This document shows, in pieces, positions 27,744 to 35,630 of a DNA stretch of 64,000 nt. This DNA comes from Methylosinus sp. C49. GTDB taxonomy: Bacteria; Pseudomonadota; Alphaproteobacteria; Rhizobiales; Beijerinckiaceae. Below the pieces are notes generated by a model, which saw only the letters and a program-made list of their open reading frames with translations, did not search any database and had not been told where the DNA came from. Position 1 is the stretch's first letter, and each line of letters opens with the position of its first letter. The stretch covers positions 2,326,501-2,390,500 of the forward strand of contig NZ_AP022332.1 in the NCBI RefSeq assembly GCF_009936375.1, written 5' to 3'. The position numbers were made by a program, and so were the translations under genes.

Positions 27744-28613
27744 CTAATCGCCATACTCGAATGGACGCTTGTTCTCGAGGCGGAACCGATGCGCCGGATA
27801 GACGCCGATGATCTCCAGCTCCTTGGAGAAGAAGCGCAGCTCGTCGAGCGCGCGGGCGAGCGGCGGCTCCTCGGGATGGCCGTCGACATCGGCGAGGAAG
27901 CGCGTCGCCGCGAATTCGCCGTCGACCATATAGCTCTCGAGCTTGGTCATGTTCACGCCATTGGTGGCGAAGCCGCCGAGCGCCTTGTAGAGCGCGGCGG
28001 GAACATTGCGCACGCGGAAGACGAAGCTCGTCATCGTCGGGCCATTGCCCGGAGCCGCCCATTTCGATGTCTTCGACAAAATGACGAAGCGCGTCGTGTT
28101 ATGCGCGGCGTCCTCGACATTCTCGGCGAGAATGTCGAGACCATATATGTCGGCGGCGAGGCGCGGCGCGAGAGCGGCTTTGCTCTTGTCCTTCCACTCC
28201 GCGACCTCGCGCGCGGCGCCGGCGGTGTCGCCCGCCGTATGGGCGGTGAGGCCGAGCTCGCGAATTATCCTGCGGCACTGGCCGAGCGCATGCACATGGC
28301 TGTAGACGCCGCGCAACGTCTCGCGTGTCGCGCCGCGCGGCGCCATCAGCTGAAAATGGATCGGCAGAAAATATTCGCCGATGATGTAGAGCCCGGCGTT
28401 GGGCAGGAAATGATGGATATCCGCCACACGGCCGGCGATCGAATTCTCGATCGGGATCATGCCCAGCGCCGCGACGCCTTCGGTCACTGCCGCGAAAGCA
28501 TCCTCGAAGCTGGCGCAGGGCAGGGGCTCGCAATCGGGATAGGCGTCCCGGCAGGCGATGTCGGAATTGGCGCCGGGCTCGCCCTGATAGGCGATTTTCG
28601 GCCGCTCGCTCAT
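27744..28613 (-). CDS. pheA: Prephenate dehydratase
   Basis: The 289-residue protein has a periplasmic-binding-like catalytic domain (about 5-190) with KIAYQGEPGANSD, GMIPIENSIAGRV, HALGQCR, and the NTTRFVIL motif whose Thr is catalytic. A C-terminal ACT domain (about 205-280) contains GVNMTKLESYMV (an ESRP-like site) that senses phenylalanine. It makes phenylpyruvate in phenylalanine synthesis. Its start overlaps the end of kdsB (ATGA type), so the two are co-translated. Confidence 0.95.
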   Translation of the reverse strand: MSERPKIAYQGEPGANSDIACRDAYPDCEPLPCASFEDAFAAVTEGVAALGMIPIENSIAGRVADIHHFLPNAGLYIIGEYFLPIHFQLMAPRGATRETLRGVYSHVHALGQCRRIIRELGLTAHTAGDTAGAAREVAEWKDKSKAALAPRLAADIYGLDILAENVEDAAHNTTRFVILSKTSKWAAPGNGPTMTSFVFRVRNVPAALYKALGGFATNGVNMTKLESYMVDGEFAATRFLADVDGHPEEPPLARALDELRFFSKELEIIGVYPAHRFRLENKRPFEYGD

Positions 28614-29356
28614 CGACGGCTCCGTTCGTCTTTGTCCTGCGCCTCGCGCAGTCGTTGCAGATCGGCGCTGGTATCCACCCCACGGGCGGCTTTGTCCAGG
28701 ATCATGGCGTCGATGCGCATGCCGGCCTCGAGCGCCCTCAGCTGCTCCAGCCGCTCGCGCAGCTCGAGCGGGGACGGCGGCAAAGCGATGAAGCGCGCCA
28801 GCGCCGCCCGGCGAAAAGCGTAGACGCCGATATGATGATAGTCCGGCCCCTCGCCATGCGGCGCCGGGGCGCGGGTGAAATAGAGCGCGCGCATCCGCCG
28901 GGGCGCGATCTCGGCGCCGATCAGCTTGACGACATTGGAGTCGTCGCGCTCGCCAGCCGCGGCCGGGGCCGCGAGCGTGGCGATATCGACCGAAGGCTCC
29001 GCCAGCGGCTCCAGCGCGGCCGCCAGCGCCGCCGGATCAATGTCCGGCTGGTCGCCCTGCAGATTGACGATGACGTCATGCGCGCCTTCGGGGTCGAGCG
29101 TCGGGAGCGCCTCGCCTATGCGGTCGCTGCCGCAGGCGTGGTCGTCGCGCGTAACGGCCACGCGCCCGCCGGCCGCCGAGATGACGCGCGCGATCTCGTC
29201 CGAATCCGTCGCCACCGCGACCGGGCCGATGGCGGCGGCGAGCGCCTTCTCCAGGACATGGAGGATCATCGGTCGGCCGGCGATAGGCGCCAGCGCCTTG
29301 CCCGGCAGGCGCGAGGAGCCCATCCGGGCGGGAATCACGACGAGCGGGCGGCTCAA
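28610..29356 (-). CDS. kdsB: 3-deoxy-manno-octulosonate cytidylyltransferase
   Basis: I chose the TTG at 29356, which overlaps the previous stop (TTGA), giving 248 residues as in the family; a longer frame to 29506 would read into the lipoprotein gene. Motifs: VVIPARMGSSRLPGKAL, AVTRDDHACGSDRIGEA, VNLQGDQPDIDP and HHIGVYAFRRAAL. It activates Kdo as CMP-Kdo for lipopolysaccharide core synthesis. The run lipoprotein-kdsB-pheA is tightly overlapped. Confidence 0.94.
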   Translation of the reverse strand: MSRPLVVIPARMGSSRLPGKALAPIAGRPMILHVLEKALAAAIGPVAVATDSDEIARVISAAGGRVAVTRDDHACGSDRIGEALPTLDPEGAHDVIVNLQGDQPDIDPAALAAALEPLAEPSVDIATLAAPAAAGERDDSNVVKLIGAEIAPRRMRALYFTRAPAPHGEGPDYHHIGVYAFRRAALARFIALPPSPLELRERLEQLRALEAGMRIDAMILDKAARGVDTSADLQRLREAQDKDERSRR

Positions 29357-29760
29357 TAAGCGTTCTGGTCTTCGCCGACCCAGCCCTTGTCGGATCGCAC
29401 GAAATGGAGCGTGCCCTCGGCCTTCAGCACCTCGCCCTTCTGGAAGCTCTGGCTCGCCGCCAGGCCGAGATAGGCGCAGCGGCCGCGCGCGCGCTCGTTC
29501 GAGCAATCGGCCTCATAGGCCTCCGGGAACTGCACCTCGGCCTCATAGAGGAATTCATAAGCCTCGGCGCTCGGCGTCTTCAACGCGCGGCCGTCGATTT
29601 TCTTGAAGGAGATCAGCTTGCCGTTGACGCCCTGCTTGGAGAGCAGATTGCGCAGCACCTTGGCGCCGACGGCGTCATTGGGCTCGCGGCCGCCGCTGCA
29701 AGCGGCCAGCGCCAGCGCCGCCGCGCCGGCGAGCGCCAATCCGAGACCTCGAAACTTCAT
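29353..29760 (-). CDS. Small lipoprotein, unknown function
   Basis: The start at 29760 is preceded by GGGAGGAAA and gives 135 residues. A lipoprotein signal ends in LALAACSGG, so Cys21 is the likely lipidation site. The mature part has four further Cys-poor strands and an SNERARGRCAY stretch, with no recognised domain. It is probably anchored in the inner or outer membrane. It heads the overlapping transcript that includes kdsB and pheA. Confidence 0.72.
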   Translation of the reverse strand: MKFRGLGLALAGAAALALAACSGGREPNDAVGAKVLRNLLSKQGVNGKLISFKKIDGRALKTPSAEAYEFLYEAEVQFPEAYEADCSNERARGRCAYLGLAASQSFQKGEVLKAEGTLHFVRSDKGWVGEDQNAY

Positions 29761-30213
29761 CGATTTTCCTCCCGCGCCGCTGACGGCGCTTCTGCTTGGC
29801 GGCGGATGGCGCATCCATTCCGACGGCCCCCGGCCGGGTGGGTTTGCCACAAAGCTCGATCCCGAGCAAAGGCGTCGTGGGAGGCGGCGCTGGCCAAGCG
29901 CGGGGTGGTGTCGGGGCTATTTCGTAATAGGCTGTTTTTATGGGCGTATTTTGAAACTTGTAGAAAATTTTGCCAGATGGTTGCATTTTTATGCAGCTGA
30001 GCTAACCTCAGCCATGCCAAAACGTGGTGCGCGTCAGGCAGCGTCGGGGTAAGAAGAATAAAGAACCCAAGGCGTGCTTTTGCGTTGGATGCGTATCGGC
30101 AGACAACTTCGAATACCCTGCGGAGTGCTCAGGTCCGCCGCATCTCCTGGGTCCGTGGGGTTGGCCGGCTGGCGTTGGTTGGAGTGGCCTCCTTAAAGCC
30201 AGCGCCAGCCGCC

Positions 30214-30242
30214 CGCCTTCGTTTCGGGGGAAACGAAGGCGG
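30214..30242. repeat. Hairpin with CCGCCTTCGTTTC arms
   Basis: A perfect inverted repeat: CGCCTTCGTTTC pairs with GAAACGAAGGCG across a short G-rich loop. The same CGTTTC/GAAACG core recurs in the larger hairpin about 50 bases to the right. Confidence 0.6.
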
Positions 30243-30290
30243 CCGCAGCCGGCAGGCGTGACGATCGAGGAATAATCTTCTCTCCGCCTG

Positions 30291-30341
30291 AAACGAAACG
30301 AGCCCGGAACGGAGAAATCCGTTTCCGGGCTCGTTTCGTTT
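30291..30341. terminator. Strong hairpin downstream of rpmG
   Basis: A 23-base-pair stem with one bulged base: AAACGAAACGAGCCCGGAAC begins the left arm, the loop is GAAA, and the right arm mirrors it. It lies about 95 bases after the rpmG stop on the minus strand. There is no clear T run beyond it, so it may be a terminator or an RNA stability element. Confidence 0.6.
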
Positions 30342-30435
30342 CGGAAGCGTCCGAAAGTTCCGGGCGTCTTCGAGCTTCAAAGCCGCGTCGGCGGTCTCGC
30401 CCGGCGGCGGAAGAGGCGGGCTGGCCCGCCTCGCC

Positions 30436-30603
30436 TCACTTGATCTTGGTTTCCTTGAACTCGACATGCTTGCGCACGACGGGATCGTATTTCTTGAACA
30501 CGAGCTTCTCGGTCTTGGTGCGGGCGTTCTTCTTCGTCACATAAAAGGTGCCCGTGTCGGCCGTCGACAGAAGCTTGATCTTGATCATGGCGGATTTGGC
30601 CAT
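30436..30603 (-). CDS. rpmG: 50S ribosomal protein L33
   Basis: A 55-residue basic protein, [18 protein letters not shown] at the start, then [20 protein letters not shown] and an end in KETKIK. This is the standard Cys-lacking L33 of alphaproteobacteria, part of the large ribosomal subunit. It is monocistronic, with a large hairpin downstream. Confidence 0.95.
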   Translation of the reverse strand: MAKSAMIKIKLLSTADTGTFYVTKKNARTKTEKLVFKKYDPVVRKHVEFKETKIK

Positions 30604-30800
30604 TGCCGTCAGTCCTGAACTTGTGAGGGGACACTCTCGCTCCGGTCCCGATCCTCACGAACCCGGCGGCGAATTGGCCGGCACCATAAGGACGCAGGCG
30701 CCATTGTCAAGGCGGGCGGCGGCGCACGATCTCGCCAAATTCACTCACTATGGGGCATTTCGGTTCATATTTGGCGATAGTTTCGGCGTCGGAGACGCAA

Positions 30801-31124
30801 ATGCCCGATATTTCGATTTCGACCGAAGCGCTGGACAAGCTCTTCCGAACCTTCGACGCGCTGGTCGGGGTCGGGCGCGCCGAGTCCGGCGGCGCCATTC
30901 CCGCCCTTCTTTGGGCGAGTCGCTGCTATTCGACGACGGCCGCTGGCGAGACCATCGAGCATGGCGCGGGATTCCATATGCATTGCGCCGAGTCGGATGA
31001 TGATCGGATGGTGTTCGTCGAAACCGTGCGGGGACGTGTCGGCGTCGGTCCGGTGCGCTTGTTCGGACAGGGCGTCCATCACATTTTCTTCATCGATGGG
31101 CGCTTCGGATGGCTTTCGGAATAA
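30801..31124 (+). CDS. Hypothetical protein, 107 residues
   Basis: The ATG at 30801 has GGAGACG upstream. The protein has an acidic N-terminal helix and a C-terminal half rich in beta-strand residues (FHMHCAESDDDRMVFVETV). No signal peptide or membrane helix is visible and I recognise no family. It ends right next to the converging nitrilase gene. Confidence 0.55.
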   Translation: MPDISISTEALDKLFRTFDALVGVGRAESGGAIPALLWASRCYSTTAAGETIEHGAGFHMHCAESDDDRMVFVETVRGRVGVGPVRLFGQGVHHIFFIDGRFGWLSE

Positions 31125-32966
31125 TCACCGCCCCGGACAGCCGCCGCCCGCGCGCCAGCGTCTCAGGCAGGCGCTATCCTGCCGCTGCGTGAGCGGGACG
31201 AACCATTGCGCCTGCTGGCCGGCGATCAGCTGGCTCTGATCGATCCAGGTTCCGACCGCCGGAATCTCCGTCTGATGGCGCACGTCCGCAGCGCCCGGCG
31301 CGGCGGTGAGCGTCGGTGTGGAGACGACGGGCTCCGGCCCATAGATTCCGGCCGCAGTGGCGCCGCCGGCGTGGCGGCCGCCGCTCACCAGCCACAGCTG
31401 ATTCTGCTTGGCGGCGGCATAGGGGAAGAAATCCGCGCGGCCGGTCGGCGGATCGGCCACGCTGAACAGCGCCGGATCGATCTCGACCTTCAGCGGGGAG
31501 GGCGCGCCGGCGGGGGCGGCGAGAATATCGGCCCGCTGGACGGCGTAGAGCGCGCCCAGCTCCGGCGTCGCCAGCTCCTCCGCCGTGGCGAGGCCGATGC
31601 GGCCGAGCGGGGTCTCTATGACGGCGATCTCGTCGCCCGGCGTCGCCCAGCTGCGCGCCGCGTCAGGATGAGTCGCGCGATAGCGGCCGAGAATCGCCCC
31701 CTCCGGCCCGGCCAGAGCGACCGTATGAAAGACGCGCGCGCCGGCCCGCTCGGGATAGCTGCCGGCCACAAAGGCTCTATGGGCGCGGGCGAGGGCGCCG
31801 AGAGCGCGCTCGAAAGGGCCGTCTCGTTCTTCGGCGCGGGATTTTATCTCCGCGGGCGCGAGACCCGAGGGGAGAGCGGACAGCTCGGGAAGCACCGTCA
31901 GCGCGCCTTTCGGCGGCTTGGTCCGCTCCATCAGCGATGGTCCCTCCGGCCATTGCGCCGCGACCAGCGCCGCCTTGCGCCGCGTCTCGGCGGCGTTGGC
32001 GTCGACAGGGCTGCGATGCAGCGCGAGCCAGGGCGTGTAGAGTTCCGGCCGTCGCAGAGCGAGCCGCTCGGCGCGCGGCGCGTCGGCGTCGGCGGGCGTG
32101 ATCTCCGTTGCGTAGACGCCGTGAAGCCCGGGCAGCAGCTCTTGCGGCGGAACAACGGGCGCTTGCGCGAGCTTATGGCCTTGCGGCGACCAAATGCTGG
32201 AGCCGCCATTGTAATAGAGCTGGCCGCCGGTGATCGGATTGGTCTCGACGCCGCTGCGCGTCGCGCCGATGACGAAGACGCCATTCTGCGCGCTCATATA
32301 TTGGACGTTGGCGACCGTCGAGTGATCGCCCTTCGATTGCGCGGCGGGCGTTCCCGGCGTCACGCGATCCGAGACGGACTGCCAGGCGATGATCTGCGCG
32401 CCGCGCAACGCCGCGAGCCGCGCATATTGCCAATAGGTGTCGTCATAGCAGATCAGCAGCGCGATGCGGCCGATCGGCGTGTCGAAGACCGGAACGCCCG
32501 TATCGCCGGGCGCGAAGACTTTCTGATCCTGCGGATTGAGGCCGTTCTTGCGATATTTGCCGATTATGCCCTTCGGCCCCAGCAGCACGGCGGTATTATA
32601 GGCGAGGCCGGTCTCGACGTCGCGCTCGGCTATGCCGACGCTCATATGCAATCCCGTCCTCGCCAGCACGGGAAGCAGCGCTTTCGTCGTGTCGCCAGGG
32701 ATGGTGTCGAGATAGGGCGCGATCTGCGAGGGATCGCTGAACAAATAGCCGCTGACCGCGGTCTCGGGAAAAACCGCGAAGCCGACGCCCTGGCGCGCGA
32801 CCTCCTCGGCCGCATCGGCGAGACGACGTATGTTGGCGTCGAGCGAGCCCCAGGCGGGAATGAAATCCACCGCGGCGACTTTTATGGAATGCGCGGGCGT
32901 CTGCGCGGCGAGATTTCCCGCGCAGAAGACGGCGAATAGAACAGCGACCAGCCTCTTCCACCTCAT
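31125..32966 (-). CDS. Secreted tandem nitrilase-superfamily protein, second domain degenerate
   Basis: I chose the ATG at 32966 (613 residues) because GCGGAG lies at proper spacing; 32972 is the alternative. A signal peptide ends near residue 22. Domain 1 (about 27-300) has a full carbon-nitrogen hydrolase triad: Glu68 in FPETAVSG, Lys140 in KYRKNG, Cys173 in LICYDD. Domain 2 (about 345-590) aligns with the same fold (VLPELSALPSG, LGRYRATH, IGLATAEE), but the Lys and Cys positions are not conserved, so it is probably inactive. Amide or nitrile hydrolysis in the periplasm is likely; the substrate is unknown. Confidence 0.78.
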   Translation of the reverse strand: MRWKRLVAVLFAVFCAGNLAAQTPAHSIKVAAVDFIPAWGSLDANIRRLADAAEEVARQGVGFAVFPETAVSGYLFSDPSQIAPYLDTIPGDTTKALLPVLARTGLHMSVGIAERDVETGLAYNTAVLLGPKGIIGKYRKNGLNPQDQKVFAPGDTGVPVFDTPIGRIALLICYDDTYWQYARLAALRGAQIIAWQSVSDRVTPGTPAAQSKGDHSTVANVQYMSAQNGVFVIGATRSGVETNPITGGQLYYNGGSSIWSPQGHKLAQAPVVPPQELLPGLHGVYATEITPADADAPRAERLALRRPELYTPWLALHRSPVDANAAETRRKAALVAAQWPEGPSLMERTKPPKGALTVLPELSALPSGLAPAEIKSRAEERDGPFERALGALARAHRAFVAGSYPERAGARVFHTVALAGPEGAILGRYRATHPDAARSWATPGDEIAVIETPLGRIGLATAEELATPELGALYAVQRADILAAPAGAPSPLKVEIDPALFSVADPPTGRADFFPYAAAKQNQLWLVSGGRHAGGATAAGIYGPEPVVSTPTLTAAPGAADVRHQTEIPAVGTWIDQSQLIAGQQAQWFVPLTQRQDSACLRRWRAGGGCPGR

Positions 32967-33078
32967 GCGCATCTCCGCGGATGCGAACCGGCCGCGGCGG
33001 CTGGTCCTGCGCATGAGATATCGGGCGCTATCGGCTCACGACCGCGCTCGAGACGAAACTTTCGTCACTGCGCCGCCG

Positions 33079-35433
33079 TCATTTGCGGCGCTTCTGCTTC
33101 GCACGCTCGACGCGGCCGCGGCCAGAGAGCCTTCCGCTCTTCATCGGCGCTCCGCGCCGCGAGCCGCTGGCCACCTCGAAGCGCAGAGCGCCGGCGATCG
33201 GCGTCGCCTCGACGAGCCGCGCCTCGATGATGTCGCCGAGGCGAAAGCTCTCGCCGGAGCCGCTGGTCAGCGCATGGCCGGCCTCGTCATAGCGGAAATA
33301 TTCGCGCCCCAGCGTCGCCGCGGGAATAAATCCATCCGCGCCCGTGTCGAGCAGCCGCACGAACAGGCCGGCGCGCGTCACGCCGGAGATGCGCGCGGGA
33401 AAACGCGCGCCGATCTGCTCGGCGAGATGGGCGGCGATCAGCCGATCTATGGTCTCGCGTTCCGCCGCCATGGCGCGCCGCTCCGCGCCGGAGATGCGCG
33501 CGGCGATCTCCGCCAACTCGCCAGCGGAGATTTCGGGCATGGCGCCGGGGCCAAAGCCCAGCGCGCGAATGAGCGCGCGATGGACGACGAGATCGGCATA
33601 GCGGCGAATGGGCGAGGTGAAATGCGCGTAGCGGCGCAGATTGAGGCCGAAATGGCCGTAATTCTCATGCGTATATTCTGCCTGCGCCTGCGTGCGCAGA
33701 ATGATCTCATTGACGATATTCTCGTGCTCCTTGCCGCGCACGCGCGCCAGGATGACGTTGAAATGCGACGGCCGCAGCACCTGGCCCTTGGCGAGCTTCA
33801 CGCCGATCGTCGCGAGAAATTCCGAGAGCGCCGCCACCTTCTCGCGCGAGGGCTCGTCATGGGCGCGATAGATGAGCTGCTGCCGGTTTTCCTCGAGCAC
33901 TTCCGCCGCCGCAACATTGGCGAGGATCATGAACTCCTCGATCAAGCGGTGCGTCGAGAGGCGCGGCGGCACGACGATTCGATCGACCGTGCCGTCCGCC
34001 TTCAGCAGGATCTTGCGCTCGGGCAGCTCCAGCTCCAGCGGGGCGCGCAATTCGCGCGCCTGATCCGCCGACTTATAGGCGCGAAACAGCGGCTCCAGCA
34101 CGCGTTCCATCAGCGGCGCGCAAACCTCGTCCGGGCGGCCGTCGAGCGCCTCCTGCGCCTGCGCATAATTGAGCTTGGCCTTGGAGCGCATCATCACGCG
34201 ATGAAACGTGTGGCCGAGCTTATGGCCTTTCTCGCTGATGCGCATGCGCACGGCGAGCGCCGGCCGATCCTCGTTCGGCTTCAGCGAGCAGAGGTCGTTG
34301 GAGATGCGCTCGGGCAGCATGGGCACGACGCGATCCGGGAAATAGACCGAATTGCCGCGCTCCAGCGCATCCTTGTCGAGCGCCGAATGCGGGCGGACAT
34401 AGTAAGCGACATCGGCGATGGCGACGGTCACGATATGCCCGCCGGGATTGTCGGACGCGGTGTCCGGCTCGGCGAAGACGGCGTCGTCATGGTCCTTGGC
34501 GTCGGGCGGATCGATGGTGACGAGCGGCAGCTCGCGCCAATCTTCGCGATGCGCCTCGAGCCGCGCGGGCGGAGCGGCGGCGGCCTCGGCCACGGCCTCG
34601 GCGCGGAACTCGTCGGGAACGCCATGCACGCGTAGAGCGATCATGCTGATCGCCTTCTCGGTGGCGAGCGAGCCGAGCGTCTCGCGCACGCGGGCGCGCG
34701 GCGCGCCGAGCCGCGTCTTGCCGATGAGATCGACGGAGACGAGATCGCCGTCCTTGGCCTCGCCGCGATCCTCCGCCGCTATGACCATCTCGCGTCCGGC
34801 CTGCTTCTTCTCAACGGGCTCGATATGCGCCACGCCATTGGCGGCGACGCGCAGCACGCCGACAATGCGCGCCCGGGCCTTGGAGAGGAGCTTCACCACA
34901 CGCCCGGCGTAGGGCGGATCATTCGGGCCGGCGTCGCGGTCCGGCTCGGCGCGCACCAGAGCGCGGTCGCCGACGCCGGGCAGCGGCTCGCCGGGCCTCG
35001 GCCGGCGCGGCGCGGAGATGCGGATGCGCGGCGGCGCGCCGAGCTCGTCGGAATCCCATTCGGCCGGCGCGGCGATCAGCTCGCCGTCGCGGTCGCGGCC
35101 CACTATGTCGGCCAGTACCACGGCGGGCAGTGCGCCCGGCTTGGCCAGCCTCTTGCCGCGCCGCTCCACCGCGCCCTCGGCTTCCAGCTCCGCCAATATT
35201 CGCTTCAGCCCGATTCGATCGGCGCCTTTGACGCCGAAAGCGCGCGCGATCTCGCGCTTGCCGATTTTTCCCGCATTGCCGGCGCGGCTCATCGCCTCGC
35301 GCTCGCGCGCGATGAAGGCGAGAATGTCCTCGCGAGAGGGAAGTGCGGCGGGAGGCGCGCCGAGGTCGCGGATTTTTTTCGTCAAAGTCGATCTCGAAGG
35401 CCGCTGAATTGTCCGGGCGGCCGGCACCGGCAT
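33079..35433 (-). CDS. rnr: Ribonuclease R
   Basis: The 784-residue protein has an N-terminal helix-turn-helix and cold-shock region (about 15-230) and an RNB catalytic domain (about 260-600): VTIDPPDAKDHDDAVFAE with the metal-binding Asp cluster, then FPDRVVPMLPE and HFTSPIRRYADL. An S1 domain (about 640-730) and a short basic tail follow. It is a processive 3'-5' exoribonuclease that degrades structured RNA. The exact start could be slightly internal. Confidence 0.94.
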   Translation of the reverse strand: MPVPAARTIQRPSRSTLTKKIRDLGAPPAALPSREDILAFIAREREAMSRAGNAGKIGKREIARAFGVKGADRIGLKRILAELEAEGAVERRGKRLAKPGALPAVVLADIVGRDRDGELIAAPAEWDSDELGAPPRIRISAPRRPRPGEPLPGVGDRALVRAEPDRDAGPNDPPYAGRVVKLLSKARARIVGVLRVAANGVAHIEPVEKKQAGREMVIAAEDRGEAKDGDLVSVDLIGKTRLGAPRARVRETLGSLATEKAISMIALRVHGVPDEFRAEAVAEAAAAPPARLEAHREDWRELPLVTIDPPDAKDHDDAVFAEPDTASDNPGGHIVTVAIADVAYYVRPHSALDKDALERGNSVYFPDRVVPMLPERISNDLCSLKPNEDRPALAVRMRISEKGHKLGHTFHRVMMRSKAKLNYAQAQEALDGRPDEVCAPLMERVLEPLFRAYKSADQARELRAPLELELPERKILLKADGTVDRIVVPPRLSTHRLIEEFMILANVAAAEVLEENRQQLIYRAHDEPSREKVAALSEFLATIGVKLAKGQVLRPSHFNVILARVRGKEHENIVNEIILRTQAQAEYTHENYGHFGLNLRRYAHFTSPIRRYADLVVHRALIRALGFGPGAMPEISAGELAEIAARISGAERRAMAAERETIDRLIAAHLAEQIGARFPARISGVTRAGLFVRLLDTGADGFIPAATLGREYFRYDEAGHALTSGSGESFRLGDIIEARLVEATPIAGALRFEVASGSRRGAPMKSGRLSGRGRVERAKQKRRK

Positions 35434-35630
35434 GTCGTCATATACACGCCAATAGGCTCCGCGTCGCCGAAACCGCGTCGAGCGCCGCCGACTCTATTCG
35501 GCTAAGTTTACGCTTTCTCGAGGTTATCGAACGTCAATGACGATCATTCGGATCGGTTTAGAACCGGATGAGAAATTTGCCGTAAGCGTAGCTTCAATCT
35601 CTATTTCCACACCAACCTCGAGAGTTGCAA

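Larger units (their letters stand above)
29761..30435. other. Long intergenic region with two palindromes
   Basis: About 675 bases between the lipoprotein gene and rpmG, both on the minus strand. The part 29920-30010 is AT-rich (probable promoter area). The part 30200-30345 holds two hairpins, annotated separately. Small open frames here look random. An unannotated small RNA is possible but not shown. Confidence 0.45.

Noticed and set aside
30024-30275. 83-residue plus-strand frame in the rpmG intergenic region
   Set aside because: It covers the hairpins, has no ribosome-binding site and has random composition.
31206-34635. Long plus-strand frames opposite the nitrilase and rnr
   Set aside because: Antisense shadows with no recognisable domain.
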